A stretch of DNA of 64,000 nucleotides from Aureimonas fodinaquatilis (lineage in GTDB: Bacteria > Pseudomonadota > Alphaproteobacteria > Rhizobiales > Rhizobiaceae). The translations under genes and the position numbers were made by a program. The stretch lies in the NCBI RefSeq assembly GCF_008369445.1, contig NZ_VTWH01000001.1, forward strand, positions 868,001 to 932,000. Direction: 5' to 3'. Under the pieces are notes generated by a model. That model did not search any database. It was not told the origin of the DNA and worked only from the letters and a program-made list of their open reading frames with translations. This document shows positions 7,504 through 15,724 of this stretch, in pieces (the first letter of the stretch is position 1; each line of letters starts with the position of its first letter).

Positions 7504-8904
7504 ATGTCCGAGAATTTTGCGGCCTTTCTCTATCTCGTCTCCGGCGTTCTGTTCATTCTGGCGCTGCGCGGTCTTTCCCATCCCACCAGCAGCCGGCAGG
7601 GCAACCTGTTTGGCATGATCGGTATGGGCGTGGCCATTGTAACCACGCTGCTTCTGGCAAGCCCCAGCTTTGGTGCATTGATCATCATTGTGCTGGGTAT
7701 AGCCATCGGTGGTGGCGCAGGTGCCTACATTGCCAAGCGCATTCCCATGACAGCCATGCCGCAGCTTGTTGCGGCGTTTCATAGCCTTGTTGGTCTGGCC
7801 GCGGTAACGGTCGCGGCCGCGGCACTTTATGCTCCCGAAGCCATCGGTATCGGCACGGTCGGGCATATCCATGCACAGGCGTTGATTGAAATGTCGCTGG
7901 GTGTGGCCATTGGTGCCATCACCTTCACCGGCTCGGTCATTGCCTTTCTCAAGCTGGATGGACGGATGAGCGGCAAGCCAATCATGCTGCCATCGCGTCA
8001 CCTCATCAACATTGCTCTGGCGGTATCGCTGGTCGCTCTGATCATTGGTTTTGCCATTACGCAAAGCTATGTGATGTTCTGGTTGATCGTGCTGGTATCG
8101 CTGGTTCTGGGCGTGTTGCTGATTGTGCCGATTGGCGGAGCAGACATGCCCGTTGTCGTGTCGATGCTGAACTCCTATTCCGGCTGGGCCGCGGCAGGCA
8201 TTGGCTTCACGCTGCAAAACCTGGCGCTGATCATCACCGGTGCTCTGGTGGGCTCGTCCGGTGCCATTCTGTCCTACATCATGTGCAAGGGCATGAACCG
8301 CAGTTTCATCTCCGTCATTCTTGGCGGTTTCGGTGGGGATACAGCGGCAGCCGGCGCACAGGATCTTGGCGACCGCACGGTGAAGCAGGGTTCGGCAGAA
8401 GACGCCGCCTATCTGATGAAAAACGCCTCTCGCGTGATCATCGTTCCAGGCTACGGCATGGCGGTTGCGCAGGCGCAGCACGCATTGCGTGAAATGGCCG
8501 ATACGCTGAAAAAAGAAGGCGTTGAGGTCAAATACGCCATTCACCCTGTAGCGGGCCGCATGCCCGGTCATATGAACGTGCTGCTGGCCGAAGCCAATGT
8601 GCCATATGATGAGGTGTTTGAGCTTGAGGACATCAATTCCGAATTTGCCCAGACTGATGTGGCCTTTGTCATTGGCGCCAATGACGTGACGAACCCGGCA
8701 GCCCGCGATGATCCATCTTCGCCGATCTATGGCATGCCCATTTTGAACGTTGATCAGGCCAACACCTGCCTGTTCATCAAGCGCTCCCTTGGCTCCGGCT
8801 ATGCTGGCATCGACAACACGTTGTTCTACAAGGACAACACGATGATGCTGTTTGCCGATGCCAAAAAGATGGTGGAAGATATCGTCAAGGCGCTGGCTCA
8901 CTGA
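7504..8904 (+). CDS. pntB: NAD(P) transhydrogenase subunit beta
   Basis: A 466-residue protein with about eight to nine N-terminal membrane helices and a soluble NADP(H)-binding domain III at the C-terminus. The latter is marked by IIVPGYGMAVAQAQHALREM, YAIHPVAGRMPGHMNVLLAE, FVIGANDVTNPAARDDPSSP and KRSLGSGYAGIDNTLF. Together with the two alpha gene products it forms the complete proton-pumping transhydrogenase, a main source of NADPH. A long antisense ORF covers this gene and is an artefact of the codon bias. Confidence 0.95.
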   Translation: MSENFAAFLYLVSGVLFILALRGLSHPTSSRQGNLFGMIGMGVAIVTTLLLASPSFGALIIIVLGIAIGGGAGAYIAKRIPMTAMPQLVAAFHSLVGLAAVTVAAAALYAPEAIGIGTVGHIHAQALIEMSLGVAIGAITFTGSVIAFLKLDGRMSGKPIMLPSRHLINIALAVSLVALIIGFAITQSYVMFWLIVLVSLVLGVLLIVPIGGADMPVVVSMLNSYSGWAAAGIGFTLQNLALIITGALVGSSGAILSYIMCKGMNRSFISVILGGFGGDTAAAGAQDLGDRTVKQGSAEDAAYLMKNASRVIIVPGYGMAVAQAQHALREMADTLKKEGVEVKYAIHPVAGRMPGHMNVLLAEANVPYDEVFELEDINSEFAQTDVAFVIGANDVTNPAARDDPSSPIYGMPILNVDQANTCLFIKRSLGSGYAGIDNTLFYKDNTMMLFADAKKMVEDIVKALAH

Positions 8905-8907
8905 GCC

Positions 8908-9005
8908 AGCGGTTTCAGGTGGGTATTCTATCGCCTGCAAGACGCAAACTATGATTTTTGGCGCATTGTCTGGCAGTTGAAATTGTACTTTTCACCCGAA
9001 ACGCC
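8908..9005 (-). repeat. RIME-like palindromic repeat, copy 3 (diverged)
   Basis: Read on the minus strand it starts GGCGTTTCGGGTGAAAA, continues with a loop and TTTCAACTGCCAGACAATGCGCC, and ends in GAAACCGC, so its ends are inverted (GCGTTTC/GAAACCGC). The GACAATGC linker matches the other copies. It lies directly after the pntB stop codon. Confidence 0.45.
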
Positions 9006-9024
9006 TCGGTACTGAGATCCATGT

Positions 9025-9062
9025 AAAACGCCCCCGGCATTGAAAAATGCCGGGGGCGTTTT
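9025..9062 (+). terminator. Bidirectional terminator between pntB and the TPR gene
   Basis: A perfect 17-bp stem, AAAACGCCCCCGGCATT paired with AATGCCGGGGGCGTTTT around a 4-base loop. T-runs occur on either strand, so it can end both the transhydrogenase operon and the convergent TPR gene. Confidence 0.9.
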
Positions 9063-9087
9063 GCTTCATGAATCAATCAGGAAGAGA

Positions 9088-9951
9088 TCAGGCTTGCGGC
9101 GCTCCGCCGCTGGTGCGGCCAATACCATCACGCGCCGGCTGATATTTTGGATCAAGTTGTGCGCCACGGGCAAAAGCGCGATTGGCCTTTGTGCGCTCTC
9201 CGGCAGCCTCCAGCACCAGACCCTGGTTCACCCAGAACTCCGCCCGGTTACCATCCAGTTGCAGGGCGCGGTTGATGTCGTCGCGCGCATCTTCAACATT
9301 GTTGAGCGCCAGATAGGAAATGGAACGCGCCGAATAAGGTTCGGGTGCGGTTGCTTCCATTGATATGGCGGTCGAAAAATCCTCAATCGCCTGACGGTGC
9401 TGACCATCCACCTGATACAGAAGTCCGCGATTGTGATAGGCGCGCGGGTCCGTGGTGTTCAGATCAATCGCCCGCTGAAAGTCGCTGAGGGCCTCACGGT
9501 TGCGCCCGGCGACACGATAAATGTTACCGCGCCCGATATAAGCCGTGGCGTAATTGGGGTTGATCTGCAAAGCGCGGCCATAGTCTGCTGCTGCTTCCGG
9601 CAACTTGCCCTGCTGGCGCAGCACCAAGGCGCGGTTGGCGTAAGCCTGATAATAGTTTGGATCAATCTGGACTGCTGCCGAAAAATCCTGGATCGCGCGG
9701 TCATACTGACCCGCTTGACCAAATGCCGTGCCCCGAACATTCAGCGCTTCCGGGTTTTGCGGATTGGAGTTCACCGCCGCTGTCAGCGACGAGATGTTCT
9801 CCGACGAGCCCTGCGCCTGATTCAGGTTGATGGCCTGAATTGGGGAGGTGCTTTGGCACGCCGCGACAAACATCGGCAAAGCCGTAAGCGCGGCAAGGCG
9901 CATAATCCGCGCCCCTTTGAAGCCAGATGTATTACGCATGATCGAAATCAC
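9088..9951 (-). CDS. Tetratricopeptide-repeat lipoprotein
   Basis: About 287 residues. A lipoprotein signal ends in MFVAAC, so the mature protein should be lipid-anchored. From about residue 70 there are six to seven TPR units, for example AIQDFSAAVQIDPNYYQAYA, AAADYGRALQINPNYATAYI and FQRAIDLNTTDPRAYHNRG. TPR arrays mediate protein contacts; no catalytic domain is present. The start is uncertain: GTG 9951 has GGGGGAA in front, while ATG 9966 and ATG 9939 lack a clear ribosome site. It is convergent with pntB and separated from it by a strong terminator. Partner proteins are not apparent. Confidence 0.85.
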   Translation of the reverse strand: MISIMRNTSGFKGARIMRLAALTALPMFVAACQSTSPIQAINLNQAQGSSENISSLTAAVNSNPQNPEALNVRGTAFGQAGQYDRAIQDFSAAVQIDPNYYQAYANRALVLRQQGKLPEAAADYGRALQINPNYATAYIGRGNIYRVAGRNREALSDFQRAIDLNTTDPRAYHNRGLLYQVDGQHRQAIEDFSTAISMEATAPEPYSARSISYLALNNVEDARDDINRALQLDGNRAEFWVNQGLVLEAAGERTKANRAFARGAQLDPKYQPARDGIGRTSGGAPQA

Positions 9952-10244
9952 GGAAGGTTCCCCCATCAGGTGTGCCGTACAGTCGGCTTATTCGTAGTTA
10001 TAATGCGACCGAGGTTTTTAAGAAAATAAAAACCTTCCGCCAGTCGAAGGCATTTTAGCGCAGCCTTGAAGCTTCGGCATCGTGACCTACCGTGCCCAGG
10101 ATCACTGCCGAATCACAAAACGCTATAATTATGTGGTTTGTCGCAATTGCGGACACAGACCGCTTTTGCGTTTTGCCCACGAAAAAGGGCGGCAGATCCG
10201 AAGACCTGGCCACCCGAAAACTCTATCGCCAGATGAATGGCGAA

Positions 10245-10490
10245 TTATGGGCGCGCAGCCGCTGCTGGTGCAACGCGGCCACCAGGAACCAAGCCTTCAC
10301 GCTGAGCGCGTTTGCGAGCCAGTTTGCGCGCGCGGCGCACAGCTTCAGCCTTTTCGCGAGCACGCTTCTCTGAAGGCTTTTCAAAGAAATTCCGCATCTT
10401 CATTTCGCGGAAGATGCCTTCACGCTGCATCTTCTTCTTGAGAGCGCGGAGAGCCTGATCGACGTTATTATCGCGGACGAGTACCTGCAC
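10245..10490 (-). CDS. rpsU: 30S ribosomal protein S21
   Basis: An 81-residue basic protein with the S21 signature [20 protein letters not shown] followed by the conserved helix [20 protein letters not shown]. The C-terminal tail (residues 50-81), rich in Arg and Ala, is typical of Alphaproteobacteria. S21 sits on the 30S platform and helps base-pairing of mRNA leaders. The start codon is GTG. It is monocistronic, with a different gene arrangement from the gammaproteobacterial rpsU-dnaG-rpoD operon. Confidence 0.95.
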   Translation of the reverse strand: MQVLVRDNNVDQALRALKKKMQREGIFREMKMRNFFEKPSEKRAREKAEAVRRARKLARKRAQREGLVPGGRVAPAAAARP

Positions 10491-10640
10491 GAAGTGTTCC
10501 GTTCCATTGTTTGTTAAAGCGGGGGAGGGCCCCGCTCGAAAATACGAAGCCCCTGCGGAAAGTTACCTCTCCACAAAATCTAGGCTGTCGATAGCAGATC
10601 GTCAGCCACTTGTCGAGGTTAACAATGGCGTTTTGTCGAT

Positions 10641-11165
10641 TTAGGGCAGTTTGCCCGCGGGCATGTTGCGGGCGATGTCCTTGGCGGCGAAATTGGCAGC
10701 CCGCGCAAACGCCTCGTCTGTGTCGCCGCGGAACGAAAGCTTTCTAGCCACCGCAACTTCTCCGGTGGGTACATCAATAACATTGACCCAGCCTGACGAA
10801 ATCAGCGTGCTCATTTTTTGTATAGTGCCCAGTACAATATAATCGGCTCCGGCCTCCCGCGCGGAGTCCAGAAGGTCGATGGGGCGGGAGTTTGCCGGCG
10901 TGCAGCCGCTGGACGTGCATGGAAGCTCCACGGCCGAAAGTTCTGGAATTTTTGCCAGGTCATTCTGCAGAACCTGCCGAAACAATTCCATGCGCTCGGT
11001 GTGGGCCTGAGTCTGGTCTTCCTGCTCGCCGGATGTGTCCACATAATCAAACGGCATAACCGCCAGAAGCGGCTCTGCGCTGGCCGGTAATGCCAGGAAT
11101 ACATATAGGCTGGCGGCCATGGCAAAACCGGTCCGCCTGGCAGTGGCTCTTTCCTGAAGAAACAT
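10641..11165 (-). CDS. Small exported protein, DUF2380/DUF3280-like
   Basis: A 174-residue protein with a signal peptide (RTGFAMAASLYVFLALPASA) and a mature region opening with EPLLAVMPFDYVDTSGE. Segments LLDSAREAGADYIVLGTIQK and MSTLISSGWVNVIDVPTGEV resemble periplasmic DUF2380/DUF3280 proteins, which adopt a TolB-N-like fold of unknown role. The start at 11165 has GAAGGAAG eight bases upstream. Two cysteines in PCTSSGC could form a disulfide. It is divergent from the Lrp gene. Family assignment is by recall and moderate in certainty. Confidence 0.72.
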   Translation of the reverse strand: MFLQERATARRTGFAMAASLYVFLALPASAEPLLAVMPFDYVDTSGEQEDQTQAHTERMELFRQVLQNDLAKIPELSAVELPCTSSGCTPANSRPIDLLDSAREAGADYIVLGTIQKMSTLISSGWVNVIDVPTGEVAVARKLSFRGDTDEAFARAANFAAKDIARNMPAGKLP

Positions 11166-11287
11166 TGTTCGCTTCCTTCACATGCGGAAGGTGCCCGACG
11201 GCAGCTTACGACAATTCCGCCCAAACTGCGAAAATGATCTAAGCTCCGGCAGATGATTCTCTGTGCAGAGGGCGCAAGCAGGCAAGT

Positions 11288-11749
11288 ATGAGTGAACTGG
11301 ACAGAACCGATCGCCGGATACTGCGCGAATTGCAGCTGGATGGGCGCATCACTAATGCTGAACTGGCAACGCGCATCGGGCTTGCACCTTCATCCCTGGG
11401 GGAGCGGCTGAGGCGCTTGCAGAAAGAGGGCTTCATTCTCGGGTTTGAGGCGCGCCTTGACCCGCACAAACTTGGCTTTGGTCTTCTGGTTTATGTTGAG
11501 GTGATTCTGGATGCCACCACGCCCGATGTGTTTGACAAGTTTGCCAAGGCGGTGCGTCGCACACCGGAAATTCTGGAATGTCATATGGTTGCAGGCGGCT
11601 TCGATTATCTGATCAAGACACGGCTGCCGGACATGGCTGCGTATCGCCGCTTTCTGGGCGATATTATGCTGTCTCTGCCTGGTGTGCGGGAAACGCGCAC
11701 CTATGCAGTTATGGAAGAGGTGAAGAATGCGGGCCCGTTGCCAATTTGA
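11288..11749 (+). CDS. Lrp/AsnC-family transcriptional regulator
   Basis: A 153-residue protein: helix-turn-helix at the N-terminus (LDRTDRRILRELQLDGRITN, then AELATRIGLAPSSLGERLRR) and a C-terminal RAM ligand-binding domain (ECHMVAGGFDYLIKTRLPDM). Lrp-type regulators sense amino acids and form octamers. It is divergent from the exported protein at 10641-11165 and upstream of the aldolase gene by about 150 bases. Neither neighbour suggests a particular amino acid. Confidence 0.92.
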   Translation: MSELDRTDRRILRELQLDGRITNAELATRIGLAPSSLGERLRRLQKEGFILGFEARLDPHKLGFGLLVYVEVILDATTPDVFDKFAKAVRRTPEILECHMVAGGFDYLIKTRLPDMAAYRRFLGDIMLSLPGVRETRTYAVMEEVKNAGPLPI

Positions 11750-11897
11750 AGAAATGGCATTTCGCGCATAATTCAACCGATTTTAATTGGTCTGAGGCGT
11801 TTTCGCGCCTTTACCTTCGCTTTATTGCACAGCAGAAGTGCACACTAAACGTAGTTGGCAAGCGACCGGGATTCGGGCGCGCATATGAGGAGACACC

Positions 11898-12809
11898 ATG
11901 CTCAGAACTGAAACCGTTCGTAAGATCCTGTCCTGGTATGAGGGTGAAACTCCCGGCCTGAAGAGCAATCTGTCGCGTTTGTTGATGCATGGCCGGCTGG
12001 CAGGCACCGGGCGGGTGGTTATTTTGCCGGTGGACCAGGGCTTCGAGCATGGCCCGGCCCGCAGCTTTGCACCGAACCCCGCTGCATATGACCCGCACTA
12101 TCTTTACGAACTGGCTATTGAGTCTGGCGTTTCGGGCTATGCCGCGCCGCTGGGCCTTCTGGAACAGGGTGCAGACACTTTCGCTGGTGAAGTGCCGCTG
12201 ATCCTCAAGCTCAACAGTGGCAACTCGCTGGTCAAGACACAGGATCAGGCGTTGACTGGCACAGTGGAAGACGCGCTGCGCCTTGGCTGTGTCGGCGTTG
12301 GCTTCACCATCTATCCTGGTGCGGACGCATCCTACGGCATGATTGAGGAACTGCGCGAAATTACGCTGCAGGCAAAGTCGCGCGGTCTGATGACGGTTGT
12401 CTGGTCTTACCCACGCGGTGGCAATGTGTCCAAGGCCGGTGAAACCGCTGCTGACATTATTGCCTATGCCGCGCACATGGCGGCGCTGCTGGGCGCAACC
12501 ATCATCAAGGTCAAACTGCCGACGGATGTTGTTGATCTGGCCGACGCCAAGTCAACCTACGAAAAGAACGCAATTGCGCTGGCTACAGGTGCAGAGCGTG
12601 TTCAGCACGTCATGCAGGCATCCTTCGCCGGCAAGCGTCTGGTTGTGTTCTCTGGCGGCGCAGCCAAAAACCGTGAAGAGCTGCTGAGCGAAGTTCAGTC
12701 GATTCGCGATGGCGGCGGCAACGGTTCGATCATTGGTCGCAACTCATTCCAGCGGCCAAAGGCTGAAGCGCTTGAGCTGCTGAAGCAGGTCATGGACATT
12801 TACGCCTGA
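11898..12809 (+). CDS. Class I fructose-bisphosphate aldolase (DhnA/FbaB type)
   Basis: A 303-residue TIM-barrel aldolase of the archaeal-type class I family. Marks are RVVILPVDQGFEHGPARSF near the N-terminus, GVGFTIYPGADASYGMIEEL, the Schiff-base lysine region GATIIKVKLPTD, and a C-terminal phosphate-binding segment VFSGGAAKNREELLSE plus GSIIGRNSFQRP. It cleaves or forms fructose 1,6-bisphosphate without a metal. The ATG has GAGGAG nearby. A hairpin follows the gene. It is monocistronic. Confidence 0.92.
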   Translation: MLRTETVRKILSWYEGETPGLKSNLSRLLMHGRLAGTGRVVILPVDQGFEHGPARSFAPNPAAYDPHYLYELAIESGVSGYAAPLGLLEQGADTFAGEVPLILKLNSGNSLVKTQDQALTGTVEDALRLGCVGVGFTIYPGADASYGMIEELREITLQAKSRGLMTVVWSYPRGGNVSKAGETAADIIAYAAHMAALLGATIIKVKLPTDVVDLADAKSTYEKNAIALATGAERVQHVMQASFAGKRLVVFSGGAAKNREELLSEVQSIRDGGGNGSIIGRNSFQRPKAEALELLKQVMDIYA

Positions 12810-12823
12810 TTGATCGCATGAAC

Positions 12824-12853
12824 TGGCCTTCTCGCCATGCGGCGGGAAGGCCA
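12824..12853. terminator. Hairpin between aldolase and cytochrome c genes
   Basis: TGGCCTTC pairs with GAAGGCCA, extended by CGCC/GGCG inside with one mismatch. It lies between the convergent aldolase and cytochrome genes. There is no long T-run, so termination strength is uncertain. Confidence 0.5.
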
Positions 12854-12870
12854 TAATTGCTGCTGCCGCT

Positions 12871-13317
12871 TTACTGACCGCCGGCCGCAGCCTGCGCCAA
12901 CGCTTCGGCAGGGTCGCGCGGCTCACCATTTTCATCAAATCCGGCCAGATAGGTGATGAGATTTGTCATCTCATCCGGTTTTTTTATGCCGGGAAAAATC
13001 ATTTTGGTTTTGGGCACCACCGCTTTGGGATTGGTCAGCCATTCGGTCAGATTGGCTTCGTTCCACACTTTTCCCTCGCCATATGTCACAAGGTCGGGTG
13101 AGAATTTGTAGCCTTCAACAATGCCAGGCTTTTCGCCAACAATGCCGTTCAATTCCGGTCCAACCTTGTTGGCGGCGCCAGGACCAACAGCGTGGCAGGC
13201 AAGGCAGCGTTTGAAGACTTTCTCTCCCGCCGCTGCGTCTCCGGCTTCCTGTGCTGCCAAGGGTGAACACAGCATTGCCACGAAGCAAAGCCCCGTGACC
13301 AGTGTCAGATTCCGCAT
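12871..13317 (-). CDS. Class I c-type cytochrome
   Basis: A 148-residue exported cytochrome: signal peptide ending LCSPLAAQ, heme motif CLACH within FKRCLACHAVGPGAANKVGP, and an axial methionine in KAVVPKTKMIFPGIKK. This layout matches cytochrome c2/c550 proteins that carry electrons in the periplasm. The start MRNLTLVTG at 13317 is preferred over the 23-residue longer ORF because the signal peptide begins there and GGGAG lies upstream. The nearby oxidase subunit IV gene, transhydrogenase and PQQ genes are respiratory, but no direct link is shown. Confidence 0.9.
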   Translation of the reverse strand: MRNLTLVTGLCFVAMLCSPLAAQEAGDAAAGEKVFKRCLACHAVGPGAANKVGPELNGIVGEKPGIVEGYKFSPDLVTYGEGKVWNEANLTEWLTNPKAVVPKTKMIFPGIKKPDEMTNLITYLAGFDENGEPRDPAEALAQAAAGGQ

Positions 13318-13692
13318 GTTTTCTCCCACATATTGCGGTGCCCAGCCTTGTAATGAGCATAAGCCATGCTGGCCGCATGGCAACATAGGAAATGTTCTAA
13401 AATGTCGCGGTCCGGCTGTTTCGGAGCAAAAACACAGCGCGATCGGGGAAGACGTGGCTGAATGGCTAAAAAATCCATTCGAAGTCTAAAACCTTTGTAA
13501 ATAGTTCGTTAACCTTATTACTGTGATGTTTGGGATACAGAGCGTTTCTTTGTCCCGGGATCATCAATTAGGCGTAAGTTCGGCCAGAAATTGCCACAAG
13601 TCAGGGCGAATGGATGACGTGATTTTTCCGCAGACCATTCCCCGGTTTGTGGTGATGAGAACGTCGCACCAGCGACACCTGGAGAATAGAAA
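13318..13692. other. Non-coding stretch upstream of the outer-membrane protein gene
   Basis: 375 bases separate the cytochrome gene start (minus strand) from the beta-barrel gene (plus strand). It must hold promoters for both. Around 13490-13560 the plus strand becomes AT-rich (GTTAACCTTATTACTG), the probable promoter region of the barrel gene, giving a leader of over 100 bases. No ORF, RNA gene or repeat could be supported. Confidence 0.5.
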
Positions 13693-14451
13693 ATGAAACG
13701 CCTTGCACTTCTTTTGGCCGCAACTGCATTCGTTACCCCGGCCTTGGCCGCTGACGTTATTTACGATGAGCCAATTGCTGCACCTGTTGCCTTTGATTCC
13801 GCCTACACATGGACAGGCTTTTTTGCCGGTGGCCAGGCTGGCGCTGCGTTCAACCGCGATTCGGGATTGTTTTCCTCGACCGGTTCATCCTTTCAAGGCG
13901 GCACCAATAACGAGACAGGTTTTGTAGGCGGCGTGCATGCCGGTTACGACTACCAGATCAACAATTTCATTGTCGGCGCGGTTGCAGACATCAGCTATGT
14001 TGATGCCACATCCAACGCCACTTATAGCCAGTTCGGACAGACATTCGGTTCCAAGCAGGACATCGACTTTCTTGGCACCGTGCGCGCCAAGGCTGGCGTT
14101 GCGGCAGACCGTATCGCCGTTTACGCAACAGGCGGCCTTGCTTATGCAAGCGTTTCCAACGACCTGATCGGCAGTGGCACTGTCACATCCGGCGGCACGG
14201 CTTATAATGTTTCGCTGGAAGATGACACGGATGAGTTCGGCTATGCGGTCGGCGCAGGCGTTGACTATCTCGTAACGCAGAACGTTTCGGTTGGTCTGGA
14301 ATACCTGTTCACCGACCTCGGTTCTTCCAAGACCAAGATCAACTACACGCCAGTTGGCTCGACGGTTCCGACCGACTCGCTGACCGCGACGTCTTCGTCG
14401 GATCTCGACTTCCACACGGTTTGGGCCAAAGCTTCCTACCGCTTCAACTAA
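13693..14451 (+). CDS. Outer-membrane beta-barrel protein, Omp25/Omp31-like
   Basis: A 252-residue protein with a signal peptide (MKRLALLLAATAFVTPALA) and mature start ADVIYDEP, typical of the Omp25/Omp31 porin-like family of Hyphomicrobiales. Alternating strand pattern, YTWTGFFAGGQAGAAFN as first strand, GFVGGVHAGYDYQINNFIVG, VGLEYLFTDLGSSK and a C-terminal aromatic strand VWAKASYRFN ending in Phe-Asn support an eight-stranded barrel. Such proteins are abundant and link outer membrane to cell wall. The ribosome site GGAGAA precedes the ATG. The stop codon abuts copy 4 of the palindromic repeat. Confidence 0.9.
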   Translation: MKRLALLLAATAFVTPALAADVIYDEPIAAPVAFDSAYTWTGFFAGGQAGAAFNRDSGLFSSTGSSFQGGTNNETGFVGGVHAGYDYQINNFIVGAVADISYVDATSNATYSQFGQTFGSKQDIDFLGTVRAKAGVAADRIAVYATGGLAYASVSNDLIGSGTVTSGGTAYNVSLEDDTDEFGYAVGAGVDYLVTQNVSVGLEYLFTDLGSSKTKINYTPVGSTVPTDSLTATSSSDLDFHTVWAKASYRFN

Positions 14452-14548
14452 GCATTTCTCGTTGAAACATAGTGTTTCAACGGCAGGACAATGCAGCAAA
14501 GCTAAGAGTAGGACGGTTTCGGGCGGCCAAAGATCGCCTGAAGCCGTC
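14452..14548 (+). repeat. RIME-like palindromic repeat, copy 4
   Basis: GCATTTCTC, then the perfect hairpin GTTGAAAC-atagt-GTTTCAAC (14461-14481), then GGCAGGACAATGCAGCAAAG, and a second imperfect palindrome GGACGGTTTC...GAAGCCGTC with GGCG/CGCC inside. It lies directly after the outer-membrane protein gene, where the first hairpin could also act on the transcript end. Confidence 0.7.
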
Positions 14549-14606
14549 ACTTACCCAACCGCGATTAGCAACAACCGTCGGGCCATCAGTCCGGCGGTTT
14601 TTTCGT

Positions 14607-15560
14607 TCAAGCTAACGGCAACAGCCCAAGGTCGTTGCGCCGTGGCAAATCCGCCCCTCTGCGTGAGCAGGTGATTGCAGCGGCCTTGATCGCAAAGCTC
14701 AGCAGCTCGCGAATTTGCTGCGGCGACATGCTGCGCAAAGCTTCGGCACTGAGTTGGCCGGTTTCAGCCAGATGCGCCAGACTTGCGGCTTGAAACGTAT
14801 CTCCTGCTCCAACCGTATCAATAACGGCGACTGGCAAGCCGGGTACCTGCACCTCGTGGCCAGTCGCAGAAAATGCAATTGCCCCGTGTTCAGCCATTGT
14901 CACAATGGCCATTGCCGGACCAACAGATACCCAGTCTGCAAGCACACTGTCCAACGCTCGCCCTGGGTAAATCTGGGCAAGGTCATCTTCGCTGGCCTTT
15001 ACAAAGTCAGCCTGCTCCAGAATGCGGGCAATCTGCGCTCTCCAGACATCAAGGTCCGGTTCAATAGAGGCGCGAATATTGGGGTCATAGGAAATGAAGC
15101 GGCGAGCAGATTGCTGGCCAATCAGTTTCAGCAATGCTGATGCTGTGGGTTCGGTCACGGTGGTGTAGGAGCCGATGTGAATGGCAGCCAGAGCATCGGG
15201 AAATTCGTCTGGCACCTGCTCCTGCCGGATAGACCGGTCAGCGGTGCCATCAATATGAAAATCATAATCGGCAGCGCCGGATTCTGATAATGAAACGACA
15301 GCCAGTGTGGTACTGCGGCGTGTCGGGATCAGAAATTGCTGGTCAATATTTTCTGCTGCCATGAAGGCGCGGATCTTGCGGCCGAACAGATCTTCGGAAA
15401 GTTTGGTGAAGAATGCAGAATGGTGGCCGAGGCGGGCAAGCCCCAGAGCAACATTCAGCGGCGAGCCACCGATCCGGCCTTCTATATTCAAGGTTGCAAT
15501 ATCGTTGCCCGCCGGTTTGGCAAACAGGTCAAACAGCGCATCACCGCAACACAGAAACAT
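14607..15560 (-). CDS. PfkB-family carbohydrate kinase (fructokinase-like)
   Basis: A 317-residue sugar kinase of the ribokinase fold. The N-terminal GGSPLNVALGLARLG is the substrate-binding motif, and VIDTVGAGDTFQAASLAHLA holds the catalytic Asp and anion hole of PfkB kinases. Overall resemblance is to rhizobial fructokinases (Frk), so phosphorylation of fructose is the best guess; other sugars are possible. The start MFLCCGDALFD at 15560 has GGGGGAG seven bases upstream and is chosen over the six-residue longer ORF. No sugar transporter is adjacent. Confidence 0.88.
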   Translation of the reverse strand: MFLCCGDALFDLFAKPAGNDIATLNIEGRIGGSPLNVALGLARLGHHSAFFTKLSEDLFGRKIRAFMAAENIDQQFLIPTRRSTTLAVVSLSESGAADYDFHIDGTADRSIRQEQVPDEFPDALAAIHIGSYTTVTEPTASALLKLIGQQSARRFISYDPNIRASIEPDLDVWRAQIARILEQADFVKASEDDLAQIYPGRALDSVLADWVSVGPAMAIVTMAEHGAIAFSATGHEVQVPGLPVAVIDTVGAGDTFQAASLAHLAETGQLSAEALRSMSPQQIRELLSFAIKAAAITCSRRGADLPRRNDLGLLPLA

Positions 15561-15724
15561 CGGCTTACTCCCCCGCAATATCGTGACAGGCGTAGCAAAA
15601 ATGCGAGCTGAGGAACATGGGTGTAAATTGACTCGCTGGTCGCTGGCGATAATTCCTGTGGGTTGCTAGATGAACTTGCGCCCGGCTTTTTACCGGTCGC
15701 CAAAACAATAATTCCGGAGGGCGC

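Noticed and set aside
7333-8940. 535-codon open frame antisense to pntB
   Set aside because: It runs opposite a well-conserved gene, is full of His, Gln and Asn with no domain, and is explained by codon bias of pntB. Similar shadows over mrpA (28481-29719), mrpD (31295-32539) and pqqDE (18631-19962) were also dropped.
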